Source: Streptomyces mayonensis (GTDB taxonomy: Bacteria > Actinomycetota > Actinomycetes > Streptomycetales > Streptomycetaceae). From it: a stretch of DNA of 57,911 bases. Position numbers and translations under genes: made by a program. The stretch spans positions 1-57,911 of the forward strand of contig NZ_JACBYP010000047.1 of NCBI RefSeq assembly GCF_018982965.1, given 5' to 3'. A model generated the notes under the pieces. The model saw only the letters and a program-made list of their open reading frames with translations, searched no databases and had not been told where the DNA came from. This document shows positions 17,463-24,719 of this stretch, piece by piece (position 1 is the stretch's first letter; each line of letters opens with the position of its first letter).

Positions 17463-17491
17463 AGAATATCGAGCCGATGCCTTCCCAGTAA
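17463..17491 (-). promoter_or_regulatory. Candidate promoter of the three-gene operon (leaderless start)
   Basis: On the minus strand TTACTG (17486-17491), a 17-base spacer and TATTCT (17463-17468). Six bases then separate the -10 from the GTG start, so transcription would begin at the first base of the gene. The -35 match is weak and the -10 match good. Confidence 0.45.
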
Positions 17492-18207
17492 GCCCTGTTC
17501 TTACGGGAGCAACAGCCGCCTACCGGAAGGGACGGTCCCGCATCATCCGTGGGGCGTGCGAAGGGGGCATCCTGGCTGCTTGCAGTGATGGAGCCTTCTC
17601 AGCCGCTGGGCAGGGCGATCATCACAGGTCGGGCCTTGTGGGAGGGGGTGCGACTGGGCTGATCGGCTGTTGCCTCGTCGAGCCAGGACGAGCCGCAGTA
17701 GTCCAGCGAGGGTGGGCCCGGGTCACGTGGATGCAGGCGAGGCGCTCCTCGGTGTCATCGATCGGGAGGAAGGAGGAGGCCCAACAGGCTATGGGAAATC
17801 GACGGGAGCGGGCTCGGCTCGCGGCGAGTTCTTCTATGACTGGAACGCTGGACTTCACGGCCTTTGAGGTCGTGAGCCGCGGAGGCTGTGGGTTTTGTTC
17901 GGATCGAGCGGCTCGTCGTGTTCGCCTACCGGATCGACCGGTGGGCCAATGCCGCATGAAGCAGCGTCTCCAGGGCGAAGCGGCTGGCTGCCCATGAGCT
18001 GTGCCCTGTACTCGTGGCGAGGGCTCAGCCAGTGGTCGGCCTGAACCCCGAGCTGATGGGGTGTCACGAAAGTCAGCCAGTGGTCAGCATTGAGACTGTC
18101 AGAGGTGGTCAAACTTTGCGGCAGACGCAGATTGCCCACCGTGCAAGAGTGTGTTCTGACCTGCAAGATTGCTGGTGCCGGGCCTCGTCGTATGCTGTCC
18201 CCGCGCC
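17492..18207. other. Gene-poor island boundary
   Basis: About 700 bases with only short frames (for example a 119-codon plus frame at 17638-17997) that match nothing I recognise. It lies between the last defence gene and a truncated transporter and holds IS-end-like direct repeats at 18025-18110. Probably the scar of mobile-element insertions. Confidence 0.5.
18025..18110. repeat. Direct repeats resembling an IS21-type transposon end
   Basis: TCAGCCAGTGGTC occurs at 18025-18037 and 18073-18085 (48 bp apart), with a degenerate copy TCAGAGGTGGTC at 18099-18110. TGTCACGAAAG precedes the middle copy. Multiple short internal repeats near a TG-starting end are a feature of IS21-family termini. No transposase gene remains. 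Confidence 0.35.
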
Positions 18208-18315
18208 CGTATAAGAGAACCAGTCGTACCACTCGACGGCGTTGCCCACCGAGGCGGCGAGGAGCTGGCGTACGGGCCGTCGGCCGGGCGGTGCGTCCGT
18301 GTGCATGCCTGTCAT
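18208..18315 (-). pseudogene. N-terminal stub of an MFS (metabolite:H+ symporter type) transporter
   Basis: From the ATG at 18315 the frame reads a short charged start and then VRQLLAASVGNAVEWYDWF, the hallmark of the N-terminus and first helix of MHS-family permeases. Similarity stops abruptly after SYT (about 18208) and continues as unrelated sequence. Intact members have about 430-450 residues, so more than 90% is missing. The break marks a recombination junction between core chromosome on the right and the accessory island on the left. The remnant cannot make a functional transporter. Confidence 0.7.
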
Positions 18316-18513
18316 GATCGCGACCATCCCCGGGTGGGAGGTGCGGCACACCCCGCGTACCCGTGACTTTCACACCAGCGCCATCGGACCCTTCCCTCTC
18401 GTTCGCTGCTCCTGGAACACTCCTTGCGCGCGCAATCCGTCAACATCCGGCAACGTCATCATCCGGCACCGTCCGGCCGGTTGGTCCCCCAAGGCGAGAG
18501 GTCCGTCACTCCC

Positions 18514-20583
18514 ATGGCCGAAGTCAACCGGCGCAGGTTCTTCCAACTCGCGGGTGCCACCGCCGCGTTCAGTGCACTGTCCGCGAGCATCGAGCGGGCC
18601 GCGGCGCTGCCCGCGAACCACCGCTCGGGGACGATCGAGGACGTCGAGCACATCGTCGTCCTGATGCAGGAGAACCGCTCCTTCGATCACTACTTCGGCA
18701 GGCTGCGCGGCGTCCGCGGCTTCGGCGACCCGCACCCGGTGCGCCTGGACGACGGCAGGTCCGTGTGGCACCAGCGCACGGCCGACGGCACCGAGGTGCT
18801 GCCGTTCCACCCCGAGGCCGACGACCTCGGCATGCAGTTCCTGGAGGGCCTGCCGCACGGCTGGCCCGACGGCCAGGACGCCTACCACAACGGCAAGTAC
18901 GACCGCTGGCTGCCCGCCAAGGGCACCACCACCATGGCCTACCTGACCCGCGAGGACATCCCCTTCCACTACGCGCTCGCCGACACCTTCACCGTCTGCG
19001 ACGCCTACCACTGCTCCTTCATCGGCTCCACCGACCCCAACCGCTACTACCTGTGGTCGGGTCACACGGGCAACGACGGCGCCGGCGGCGGCCCGGTCCT
19101 CGGCAACGACGAACTCGGCTACGACTGGACGACGTACCCCGAGCGGCTCCAGGAGGCCGGGGTCTCCTGGAAGATCTACCAGGACGTCGGCGACGGCCTG
19201 GACGCGGCCGGCGGCTGGGGCTGGATCGACGACGCCTACCGCGGCAACTACGGCGACAACTCCCTGCTGTACTTCAACAAGTACCGCGACGCGAAGCCCG
19301 GCGACCCGCTGTACGACAAGGCCCGCACCGGCACCGACGCGAGGAGGGGCGAGGGCTACTTCGACCGGCTCCGCGCGGACGTCGGGGCGGGGCGGTTGCC
19401 GCAGATCTCCTGGATAGCCTCCCCGGAGGCGTTCTCCGAGCACTCCAACTGGCCCTCGAACTACGGGGCCTGGTACATCTCCCAGGTCCTGGACGCACTC
19501 ACCTCCAACCCGGCGGTGTGGGCGAAGACCGCCCTGTTCATCACCTATGACGAGAACGACGGGTTCTTCGACCACCTGGTGCCCCCGCTGCCGCCCAAGT
19601 CCGCCGCGCAGGGCCGGTCCACCGTGGACGTCTCCCTCGACGTCTTCGGAGGCAGCGGCAGTCACCGCGAGGGCTTCTACGGGCTGGGCCCGCGCGTGCC
19701 CATGCTGGTCGTCTCGCCCTGGAGCAAGGGTGGCTACGTCTGCTCCGAGACCCTCGACCACACCTCGGTCGTCCGCTTCATGGAACGCCGCTTCGGCGTG
19801 CGCGAGCCCCAGATCTCACCCTGGCGGCGCGCCATCTGCGGCGACCTGACCAGCGCCTTCGACTTCTCGCGCAAGGACAGCCGCCCGGCCCGCCTGCCGG
19901 ACACCGACGCCTACGAGCCGCAGGACCGCGAACGCCACCCCGACTACCGGCCCACCCCGCCCGCGGACCCCGGCATGCCCCGTCAGGAACGCGGACTGCG
20001 CCCCGCGCGCCCCCTGCGCTACGCCCCGCACGTGGACGGTGCCGCGGACCCGGACGCCGGGACGTTCACGCTCACCTTCGCCTCGGGCCCGAAGGCGGGT
20101 GCCGCCTTCCTCGTCACCTCCGGCAACCGCACCGACGGCCCCTGGACCTACACCACCGAGGCCGCCAAGAGCATCGCGGACACCTGGAACGCGGCGTACT
20201 CGGACGACGCGTACGACCTGACCGTGCACGGCCCGAACGGTTTCCTGCGCACCTTCCGCGGTGCCCGTGCGGCCGGCTCCGGGGCCGCCGCCGGGCCCGA
20301 GGCCACCGCCCGGGACTCCGGTGGCGACCTCCGGCTGACCCTGGTCAACAACGGCACCCGTACGGTCCGCCTCCGGGTCGAGAACGCCTACGGCGGCCGC
20401 GGCAGGACCTTCACCGTGCGCCCCGGAGCCACCGTCCGCCACACCGTCGACCTCGCGGGCAGCCGGCGCTGGTACGACCTGACCGTCACCTCGGAGTCCG
20501 ACCCGGCGTTCCTGCGGCGCTTCGCCGGACACGTGGAGAACGGACGGCCCGGCGTGAGCGACCCGGCGATCGTCACGGACTGA
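18514..20583 (+). CDS. Secreted phosphocholine-type phospholipase C
   Basis: Predicted 689 aa from the ATG at 18514. The N-terminus NRRRFFQLAGATAAF is a twin-arginine signal, cleaved after an Ala-rich stretch near residue 35. The phosphoesterase domain (PF04185 family) covers about residues 47-420, with MQENRSFDHYFG near 53-64 and TYDENDGFFDHLVPP near 345-359 as conserved metal and active-site regions. Two C-terminal beta domains of the bacterial phospholipase C type follow (about 500-590 and 600-680). It hydrolyses phosphatidylcholine or related phospholipids outside the cell, typically under phosphate limitation. The frame extends upstream to 18424, but the signal peptide fixes the start. 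It is transcribed away from the island junction and is convergent with the EamA permease gene. Confidence 0.9.
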   Translation: MAEVNRRRFFQLAGATAAFSALSASIERAAALPANHRSGTIEDVEHIVVLMQENRSFDHYFGRLRGVRGFGDPHPVRLDDGRSVWHQRTADGTEVLPFHPEADDLGMQFLEGLPHGWPDGQDAYHNGKYDRWLPAKGTTTMAYLTREDIPFHYALADTFTVCDAYHCSFIGSTDPNRYYLWSGHTGNDGAGGGPVLGNDELGYDWTTYPERLQEAGVSWKIYQDVGDGLDAAGGWGWIDDAYRGNYGDNSLLYFNKYRDAKPGDPLYDKARTGTDARRGEGYFDRLRADVGAGRLPQISWIASPEAFSEHSNWPSNYGAWYISQVLDALTSNPAVWAKTALFITYDENDGFFDHLVPPLPPKSAAQGRSTVDVSLDVFGGSGSHREGFYGLGPRVPMLVVSPWSKGGYVCSETLDHTSVVRFMERRFGVREPQISPWRRAICGDLTSAFDFSRKDSRPARLPDTDAYEPQDRERHPDYRPTPPADPGMPRQERGLRPARPLRYAPHVDGAADPDAGTFTLTFASGPKAGAAFLVTSGNRTDGPWTYTTEAAKSIADTWNAAYSDDAYDLTVHGPNGFLRTFRGARAAGSGAAAGPEATARDSGGDLRLTLVNNGTRTVRLRVENAYGGRGRTFTVRPGATVRHTVDLAGSRRWYDLTVTSESDPAFLRRFAGHVENGRPGVSDPAIVTD

Positions 20584-20609
20584 CACGGACGAAGACCTGC
20601 GGCCCGCGT

Positions 20610-21572
20610 TCAGAGCCGCGTGAGGCGCCCCGGCCCGGGCTGCCGGGGCACCAGCGCTCCCGCCGCCGCCCGCGCCTCCGGTCCCGTACCCGGTTCCGTA
20701 CCTGTCGGCTCCGGCGCGGGCGCGGCAGCCACCGGAGGGGCGCCCGCGCTTCCCGCGGGCGCCGCCCGGCTCAGCTGCACCACGCCCCCGGCGGCCAGCG
20801 CAGCACCGGTCAGCGCGAGGGCGATGCCACCCGGCCCGCCGCGCAGCTGCTCCCCGAGCAGCGACAGCCCGATCACCGCGGCGGCCACCGGATTGGCCAG
20901 CGTCACCACCGCGAGCGGTGCGCCGAGGCCGCCCCGGTAGGCCGTCTGCGACAGCAGCAGCCCGCCCCCGGCGAACGCCGCCACCAGCACCGCCACCCCG
21001 ACGACCTGGGCGGTGAGCAGCGGTCCCGTCTGGTCCGTGGCGGCGACCGTGACCGTCTGGGTGAGGGCGGAGGCGACCCCGGAGGCGATCCCCGAGGCCG
21101 TCGCGTGGCGCAGGCCCGGCCGGGCGCCGGGCCACGACAGCATCCCGATCAGCGCGGCCGTCGCGCCGGACACCGCCAGCGCCTCGGGCACGCTCAGCAC
21201 GTCGTCGGGGGCCGGTCCGGACGCGGTGAGCAGCAGCGCGCCCAGCCCGAGCAGCGTCAGTCCGGTGCCCCGCCACTCCACGGCACTGACCCGCCGGCCC
21301 GCCAGCCGCGCCCCGAGCGGCACCGCCGCGACCAGAGTGAGCGCGCCGAGCGGCTGGACCACGGTGAGGGGGCCGTACTTGAGGGCCACCACGTGCAGCA
21401 GCGCGGCCGAGGCGTTGAGCGCGACCGACCACCACCAGGCGCCGGTGGCCAGCAGCCGCAACGTGCCCGCGCCGCTACCGCGCGACGCCAGCCGCTCCTG
21501 GGCGACGGCCGCCCCGGCGTAGGCGCAGGCGGAGACCAGGGACAGCAGGACGGCGACGAGGGCGGCGTTCAC
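20610..21572 (-). CDS. EamA/DMT-superfamily permease
   Basis: Predicted 320 aa from the GTG at 21572, which overlaps the TGA of the upstream PAP2 gene (GTGA), so the two are translationally coupled. About nine or ten hydrophobic helices cover residues 1-280 in two repeats, each ending near a conserved Pro/Gly-rich turn (GPLTVVQPLGALTLV, then GAPLAVVTLANPVAAAVIG). The pattern matches drug/metabolite transporters of the EamA type. The last ~45 residues are a Pro/Ala/Gly-rich hydrophilic tail. The substrate cannot be told. Pairing with a PAP2 phosphatase and a divergent TetR regulator hints at a lipid or amphipathic compound. Confidence 0.8.
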   Translation of the reverse strand: MNAALVAVLLSLVSACAYAGAAVAQERLASRGSGAGTLRLLATGAWWWSVALNASAALLHVVALKYGPLTVVQPLGALTLVAAVPLGARLAGRRVSAVEWRGTGLTLLGLGALLLTASGPAPDDVLSVPEALAVSGATAALIGMLSWPGARPGLRHATASGIASGVASALTQTVTVAATDQTGPLLTAQVVGVAVLVAAFAGGGLLLSQTAYRGGLGAPLAVVTLANPVAAAVIGLSLLGEQLRGGPGGIALALTGAALAAGGVVQLSRAAPAGSAGAPPVAAAPAPEPTGTEPGTGPEARAAAGALVPRQPGPGRLTRL

Positions 21573-22375
21573 CGGCCCGCCCCGACCAGTTCCTGCTCCC
21601 GGGCCACCGCGCGGCGCCGGGCGGCCGGGCGCCGGTGAAGGGTGCACCGCGGCCGGTGGGGCAGGCGCAGCACGGCGAGGGCGAGACCCAGCAGGGCCGC
21701 CGCGGCGAGCACGTCGAGCCAGTAGTGGTTCGCGGTACCGACGATCACCAGCAGCGTCACCAGCGGATGCAGCAGCCACAGCCACCGCAGGCGGGAGCGG
21801 GTCGCGACGATCAGCCCGACCGCCAGCATCAGCGCCCAGCCGAAGTGCAGGGAGGGCATCGCCGCGAACTGGTTGGACAGCTCGTCGGTGCTCGGCGGGC
21901 CGTACACCGAGGGGCCGTACATCCGGGCCGTGTCGACCAGCCCTGCGGCGGTCAGCATCCTCGGCGGGGCGAGCGGGAACAAGAGGTGCAGCGCGAGCGC
22001 GGCACCGGTCACGGCGGCCAGTGTCCGGCGGGCCCAGACGTAGTGTGCGGGCCGGCGCAGGTAGAGCCAGACCAGGAAGGCGACGGTGGCCGGGAAGTGG
22101 ACCGCCGCGTAGTAGGCGTTGGCCACGTGGACCAGCGTGTCGCCGTGCAGGAGCAGCGACTGCACGGCTCCCTCGTCGGGCAGTCGCAGCGCGCGTTCGA
22201 AGCCCCAGACGTCGCGGGCGTTGCGGAAGGCCTCGGCGGTGTGGCCCGCGGCCAGCTGCCGGCCCGCCTTGTAGACGAGGAAGAGCCCGGCCACGAGCAG
22301 CAGCTCACGGACGAGCGGCGGACGCGCGGGCGCGTCCGGTCCCGCTGCTCCTGCGGGATCACTGCGGGCTCTCAT
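21569..22375 (-). CDS. PAP2-superfamily membrane phosphatase (Aur1/PAP2_3-like)
   Basis: Predicted 268 aa from the ATG at 22375 (GGGGG upstream). Five or six hydrophobic helices. The phosphatase motifs are FAAMPSLHFGWA (PSLH, C2) and GTANHYWLDVLAA (HxxxD, C3). The poorly conserved C1 and the YGPPSTDELSNQ region before PSLH match the PAP2_3 branch related to inositol phosphorylceramide synthase. It probably removes or transfers phosphate on a lipid phosphate at the outer membrane face. The C-terminal tail is Arg-rich. It is first in a two-gene operon with the EamA permease and divergent from a TetR regulator, whose likely operator lies in the shared promoter region. Confidence 0.85.
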   Translation of the reverse strand: MRARSDPAGAAGPDAPARPPLVRELLLVAGLFLVYKAGRQLAAGHTAEAFRNARDVWGFERALRLPDEGAVQSLLLHGDTLVHVANAYYAAVHFPATVAFLVWLYLRRPAHYVWARRTLAAVTGAALALHLLFPLAPPRMLTAAGLVDTARMYGPSVYGPPSTDELSNQFAAMPSLHFGWALMLAVGLIVATRSRLRWLWLLHPLVTLLVIVGTANHYWLDVLAAAALLGLALAVLRLPHRPRCTLHRRPAARRRAVAREQELVGAGR

Positions 22376-22459
22376 CCCCCGGCCCCTTCGCTGACGGTGG
22401 TGCGTGCGGCTCACAGGTACGGGGCACGTGTGACGGTTCTCATCGATACGACCTCGTTC

Positions 22460-22509
22460 CGATACGCCAGTGTACCGATACGGTCGAGTACCGGTACACT
22501 GGCGTATCG
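22460..22509. promoter_or_regulatory. 18-bp perfect inverted repeat, likely TetR operator
   Basis: CGATACGCCAGTGTACCG (22460-22477) is repeated in inverse as CGGTACACTGGCGTATCG (22492-22509), with a 14-base spacer. Additional CGATACG copies lie at 22444 and 22475. It sits between the divergent PAP2/EamA operon and the TetR gene, 85 bases before the TetR start, where an autorepressor would bind. Confidence 0.75.
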
Positions 22510-22593
22510 ATAGGCGTGAGCACACCAGGCACACCGAGCACCGGACTGCCGGGAAGCCGGACCACGGGGAAGTACGAGGAGAGGAGCAGCGCG

Positions 22594-23208
22594 ATGGCGT
22601 CACAGGCCGCGGACCGACCGGAACCGGTCGCCACCTCGCGCCGCTCCAAGCTCACACCCGAGCGTGAGCAGGAGTTCTTCGACGCCGTGCTCCAGCAGAT
22701 CCGGTCCTGCGGGTACGACGCCGTCACCATGGAGGGCATCGCCGCCAGCACCCGGTGCAGCAAGTCCACGCTCTACCGGCAGTGGAAGACGAAGCCCCAG
22801 TTCGTGGCCGCCGCGCTGCGCTCCAGCAGCCGGGTCCGTTTCGCCGGCATCGACACCGGGTCGCTCGCCGAGGACCTGCGCCGGGCCGCCGCGGCCGCGG
22901 GCGAGGGGACCGGCAAGGACACGGGTCTGCTCCAGGCGCTGGGCCACGCGGTCATGGAGGACCCGGAGCTCAAGTGCGCACTGCGCGAGGCGCTCGTCGA
23001 GCCGGAGATCGCCGCCCTGCGGGAGATCCTGGCGCGCGGCGTGGCACGGGGCGAGGTCCCCGCCGGGCACCCGGCACTCGAGTACGTGCCGGCCCAGCTC
23101 TTCGGCATGCTCCGGATGCGGCCCGTCCTCGAGGGCAAGCAGGCCGACGCGGAGTACCTGGTCACCTTCGTGGAGGCCGTCGTGCTGCCGGCACTCGGCC
23201 TCCCCTGA
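22594..23208 (+). CDS. TetR/AcrR-family transcriptional regulator
   Basis: Predicted 204 aa from the ATG at 22594 (GAGGAGAGGAG upstream; the longer frame to 22021 is a shadow of the divergent gene). The DNA-binding domain covers about residues 25-75, with MEGIAASTRCSKSTLYRQW as the helix-turn-helix. The C-terminal ligand domain is helical, of the TetR_C_11 kind. It probably represses itself and the divergent PAP2-EamA operon through the 18-bp inverted repeat at 22460-22509. The ligand is unknown. A bidirectional hairpin lies after its stop. Confidence 0.88.
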   Translation: MASQAADRPEPVATSRRSKLTPEREQEFFDAVLQQIRSCGYDAVTMEGIAASTRCSKSTLYRQWKTKPQFVAAALRSSSRVRFAGIDTGSLAEDLRRAAAAAGEGTGKDTGLLQALGHAVMEDPELKCALREALVEPEIAALREILARGVARGEVPAGHPALEYVPAQLFGMLRMRPVLEGKQADAEYLVTFVEAVVLPALGLP

Positions 23209-23288
23209 GACCCAGGCCGCCGTCCACGGGATGACTGGACGGTGGCCTGCCCGCGCCGCACCGTGGGGACGGGGGCGGCGCGCACCCC

Positions 23289-23334
23289 CGGCCGGGCGGG
23301 GCACCCTCTGAGCGGAAGGGGCCCCGCCCGGCCG
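23289..23334. terminator. 14-bp perfect GC hairpin, bidirectional terminator
   Basis: CGGCCGGGCGGGGC (23289-23302) pairs with GCCCCGCCCGGCCG (23321-23334) across an 18-base loop, between the convergent TetR and DUF2510 genes. Confidence 0.8.
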
Positions 23335-23371
23335 ACGGTTCTCCGGACCCGCGGGCCGTCCGCCCCTCCGG

Positions 23372-24424
23372 TCAGATGTCCTGCCCGTTGCCGCCCCCGA
23401 CCGAGCCCGCCTCGATGCCCTTGGTGATCTCGTCGATGACCGCCTCCTCCTCGCCGACGTCGACGCCGAAGCGGACGACGACGATGCGGTCCGGGGCCGC
23501 GGGCGAGGGGAAGGCCAGCGACTCGACGTACCCGTCGGAGCCCTTCGCGGTGACCGCCTTCCAGCGGACCAGGTACCCCTTCTGCCCGGCGACGGTGACC
23601 GCCTCGGAGGCCAGCTCCTCGTGCGAGGTGATCTCGCCGTAGGACGCGCCGCCGTAGGACTCCTCGGCGTTGGCCTCGATGTCGGCCTTCGCGACCTCCT
23701 CCGCGGTGCCGCCCTTGGTGCCCAGCACCATCGCCGGGGCCGAGTAGGCGCCTCCCTTGGTGCAGTCCGCCGAGCTGTCGCCGGGGCACGGGTAACTGTC
23801 GTCCGACGTGACGGACGCGCCGACCTGCAACTGCTGCCCGGACCAGCCGTCCGGGACCGGCAGGCTGATCCCGCTCACCGCGTCCGGCACCGAACCGCTG
23901 TCGATCGTGGGCGGTTCCGAACCGTCCGGCGCGGGCGACTCGCCGCCCCCGCCACTGCCACCGCCGTCGCCCCCGCGCGGGTCGCCGAAGGGACCGTCCC
24001 CACCGCCCGGGCCGCGCCGGTCCTGCTGCGAGGACCCTGCGCTGCTGCCGCCCGAACCGTCGTCGGCGAGCACGTACACACCGGCCCCTATGCCGGCCAG
24101 CACCGCCACCGCGGCCGCCACGGCTGTGCCGGTGCGCAGCCGGCGCCGCCGCGCGGACGGCGCCGCGTCCGGCGTGCCCGGATAGCCGGGGTGCACGGGG
24201 TACGGGCCCGGGGCGTCCCCGTACGAGGACGGCGCGTCGTCCGGCGCCTCGTGCGGCACCCCGGGCGCCGACGGCGGCTGCGCAGGAGGGGCCCCCGCGG
24301 TGTCCGGCTCCTTGGAGCGGACCTGGTCCGTCCACACCTTGCCGTCCCACCAGCGCTCGGTGGCGGGACCGTCCTGCTTCTGTCCGGGGTCCGGGTACCA
24401 CCCGGGAGGAGTCGCCTGCGTCAT
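23372..24424 (-). CDS. DUF2510-domain membrane-anchored protein
   Basis: Predicted 350 aa from the ATG at 24424. Residues 5-35 are a DUF2510 domain (PPGWYPDPG, then RWWDGKVWTDQ), a small actinobacterial module of membrane proteins. A Pro-rich cytoplasmic linker, a basic ARRRRLRTG stretch and one helix (about 98-121) follow, then a Gly/Ser-rich spacer and an extracellular domain of about 170 residues. Two cysteines in YPCPGDSSADC may form a disulphide. No enzymatic motif is seen. It is a single-gene unit, divergent from the LAL-type ATPase. The function is unknown; surface or stress roles are proposed for the family. Confidence 0.8.
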   Translation of the reverse strand: MTQATPPGWYPDPGQKQDGPATERWWDGKVWTDQVRSKEPDTAGAPPAQPPSAPGVPHEAPDDAPSSYGDAPGPYPVHPGYPGTPDAAPSARRRRLRTGTAVAAAVAVLAGIGAGVYVLADDGSGGSSAGSSQQDRRGPGGGDGPFGDPRGGDGGGSGGGGESPAPDGSEPPTIDSGSVPDAVSGISLPVPDGWSGQQLQVGASVTSDDSYPCPGDSSADCTKGGAYSAPAMVLGTKGGTAEEVAKADIEANAEESYGGASYGEITSHEELASEAVTVAGQKGYLVRWKAVTAKGSDGYVESLAFPSPAAPDRIVVVRFGVDVGEEEAVIDEITKGIEAGSVGGGNGQDI

Positions 24425-24719
24425 GTCCCCACCGTATGAGGCGTCGGTGAAAGCACGATGAGAGGCCCGGCCGCCGGGCCCTTCGCGTGCGCCCCCGTGG
24501 GCCGGCGGACGGCCGCTGCGGGGCGTGGACCGCCCTGCGTCCGCGACGGGTTGACGCGCGGCGCACCCCGCCCCGCTGTTGACCGCGCCGTCCCGTCACC
24601 CGTGCCTTACCGCATGTCACCCGTCACGGCAACTGCTGCGCCGAGCGCACACCACGCGCGCGGCCGGAGGGCTAGGCTCGGGTTCGAACGTCATTCGGGC
24701 GACTCGGGGAGGCAGCGGG

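Noticed and set aside
18363..19550. 395-codon frame overlapping phospholipase C
   Set aside because: Arg/Pro-rich shadow in a different frame of a gene with clear motifs.
24681..24689. GGTTCGAAC resembling a tRNA T-loop
   Set aside because: No T-stem pairing, anticodon arm or acceptor stem around it; it is the leader of the LAL-type gene.
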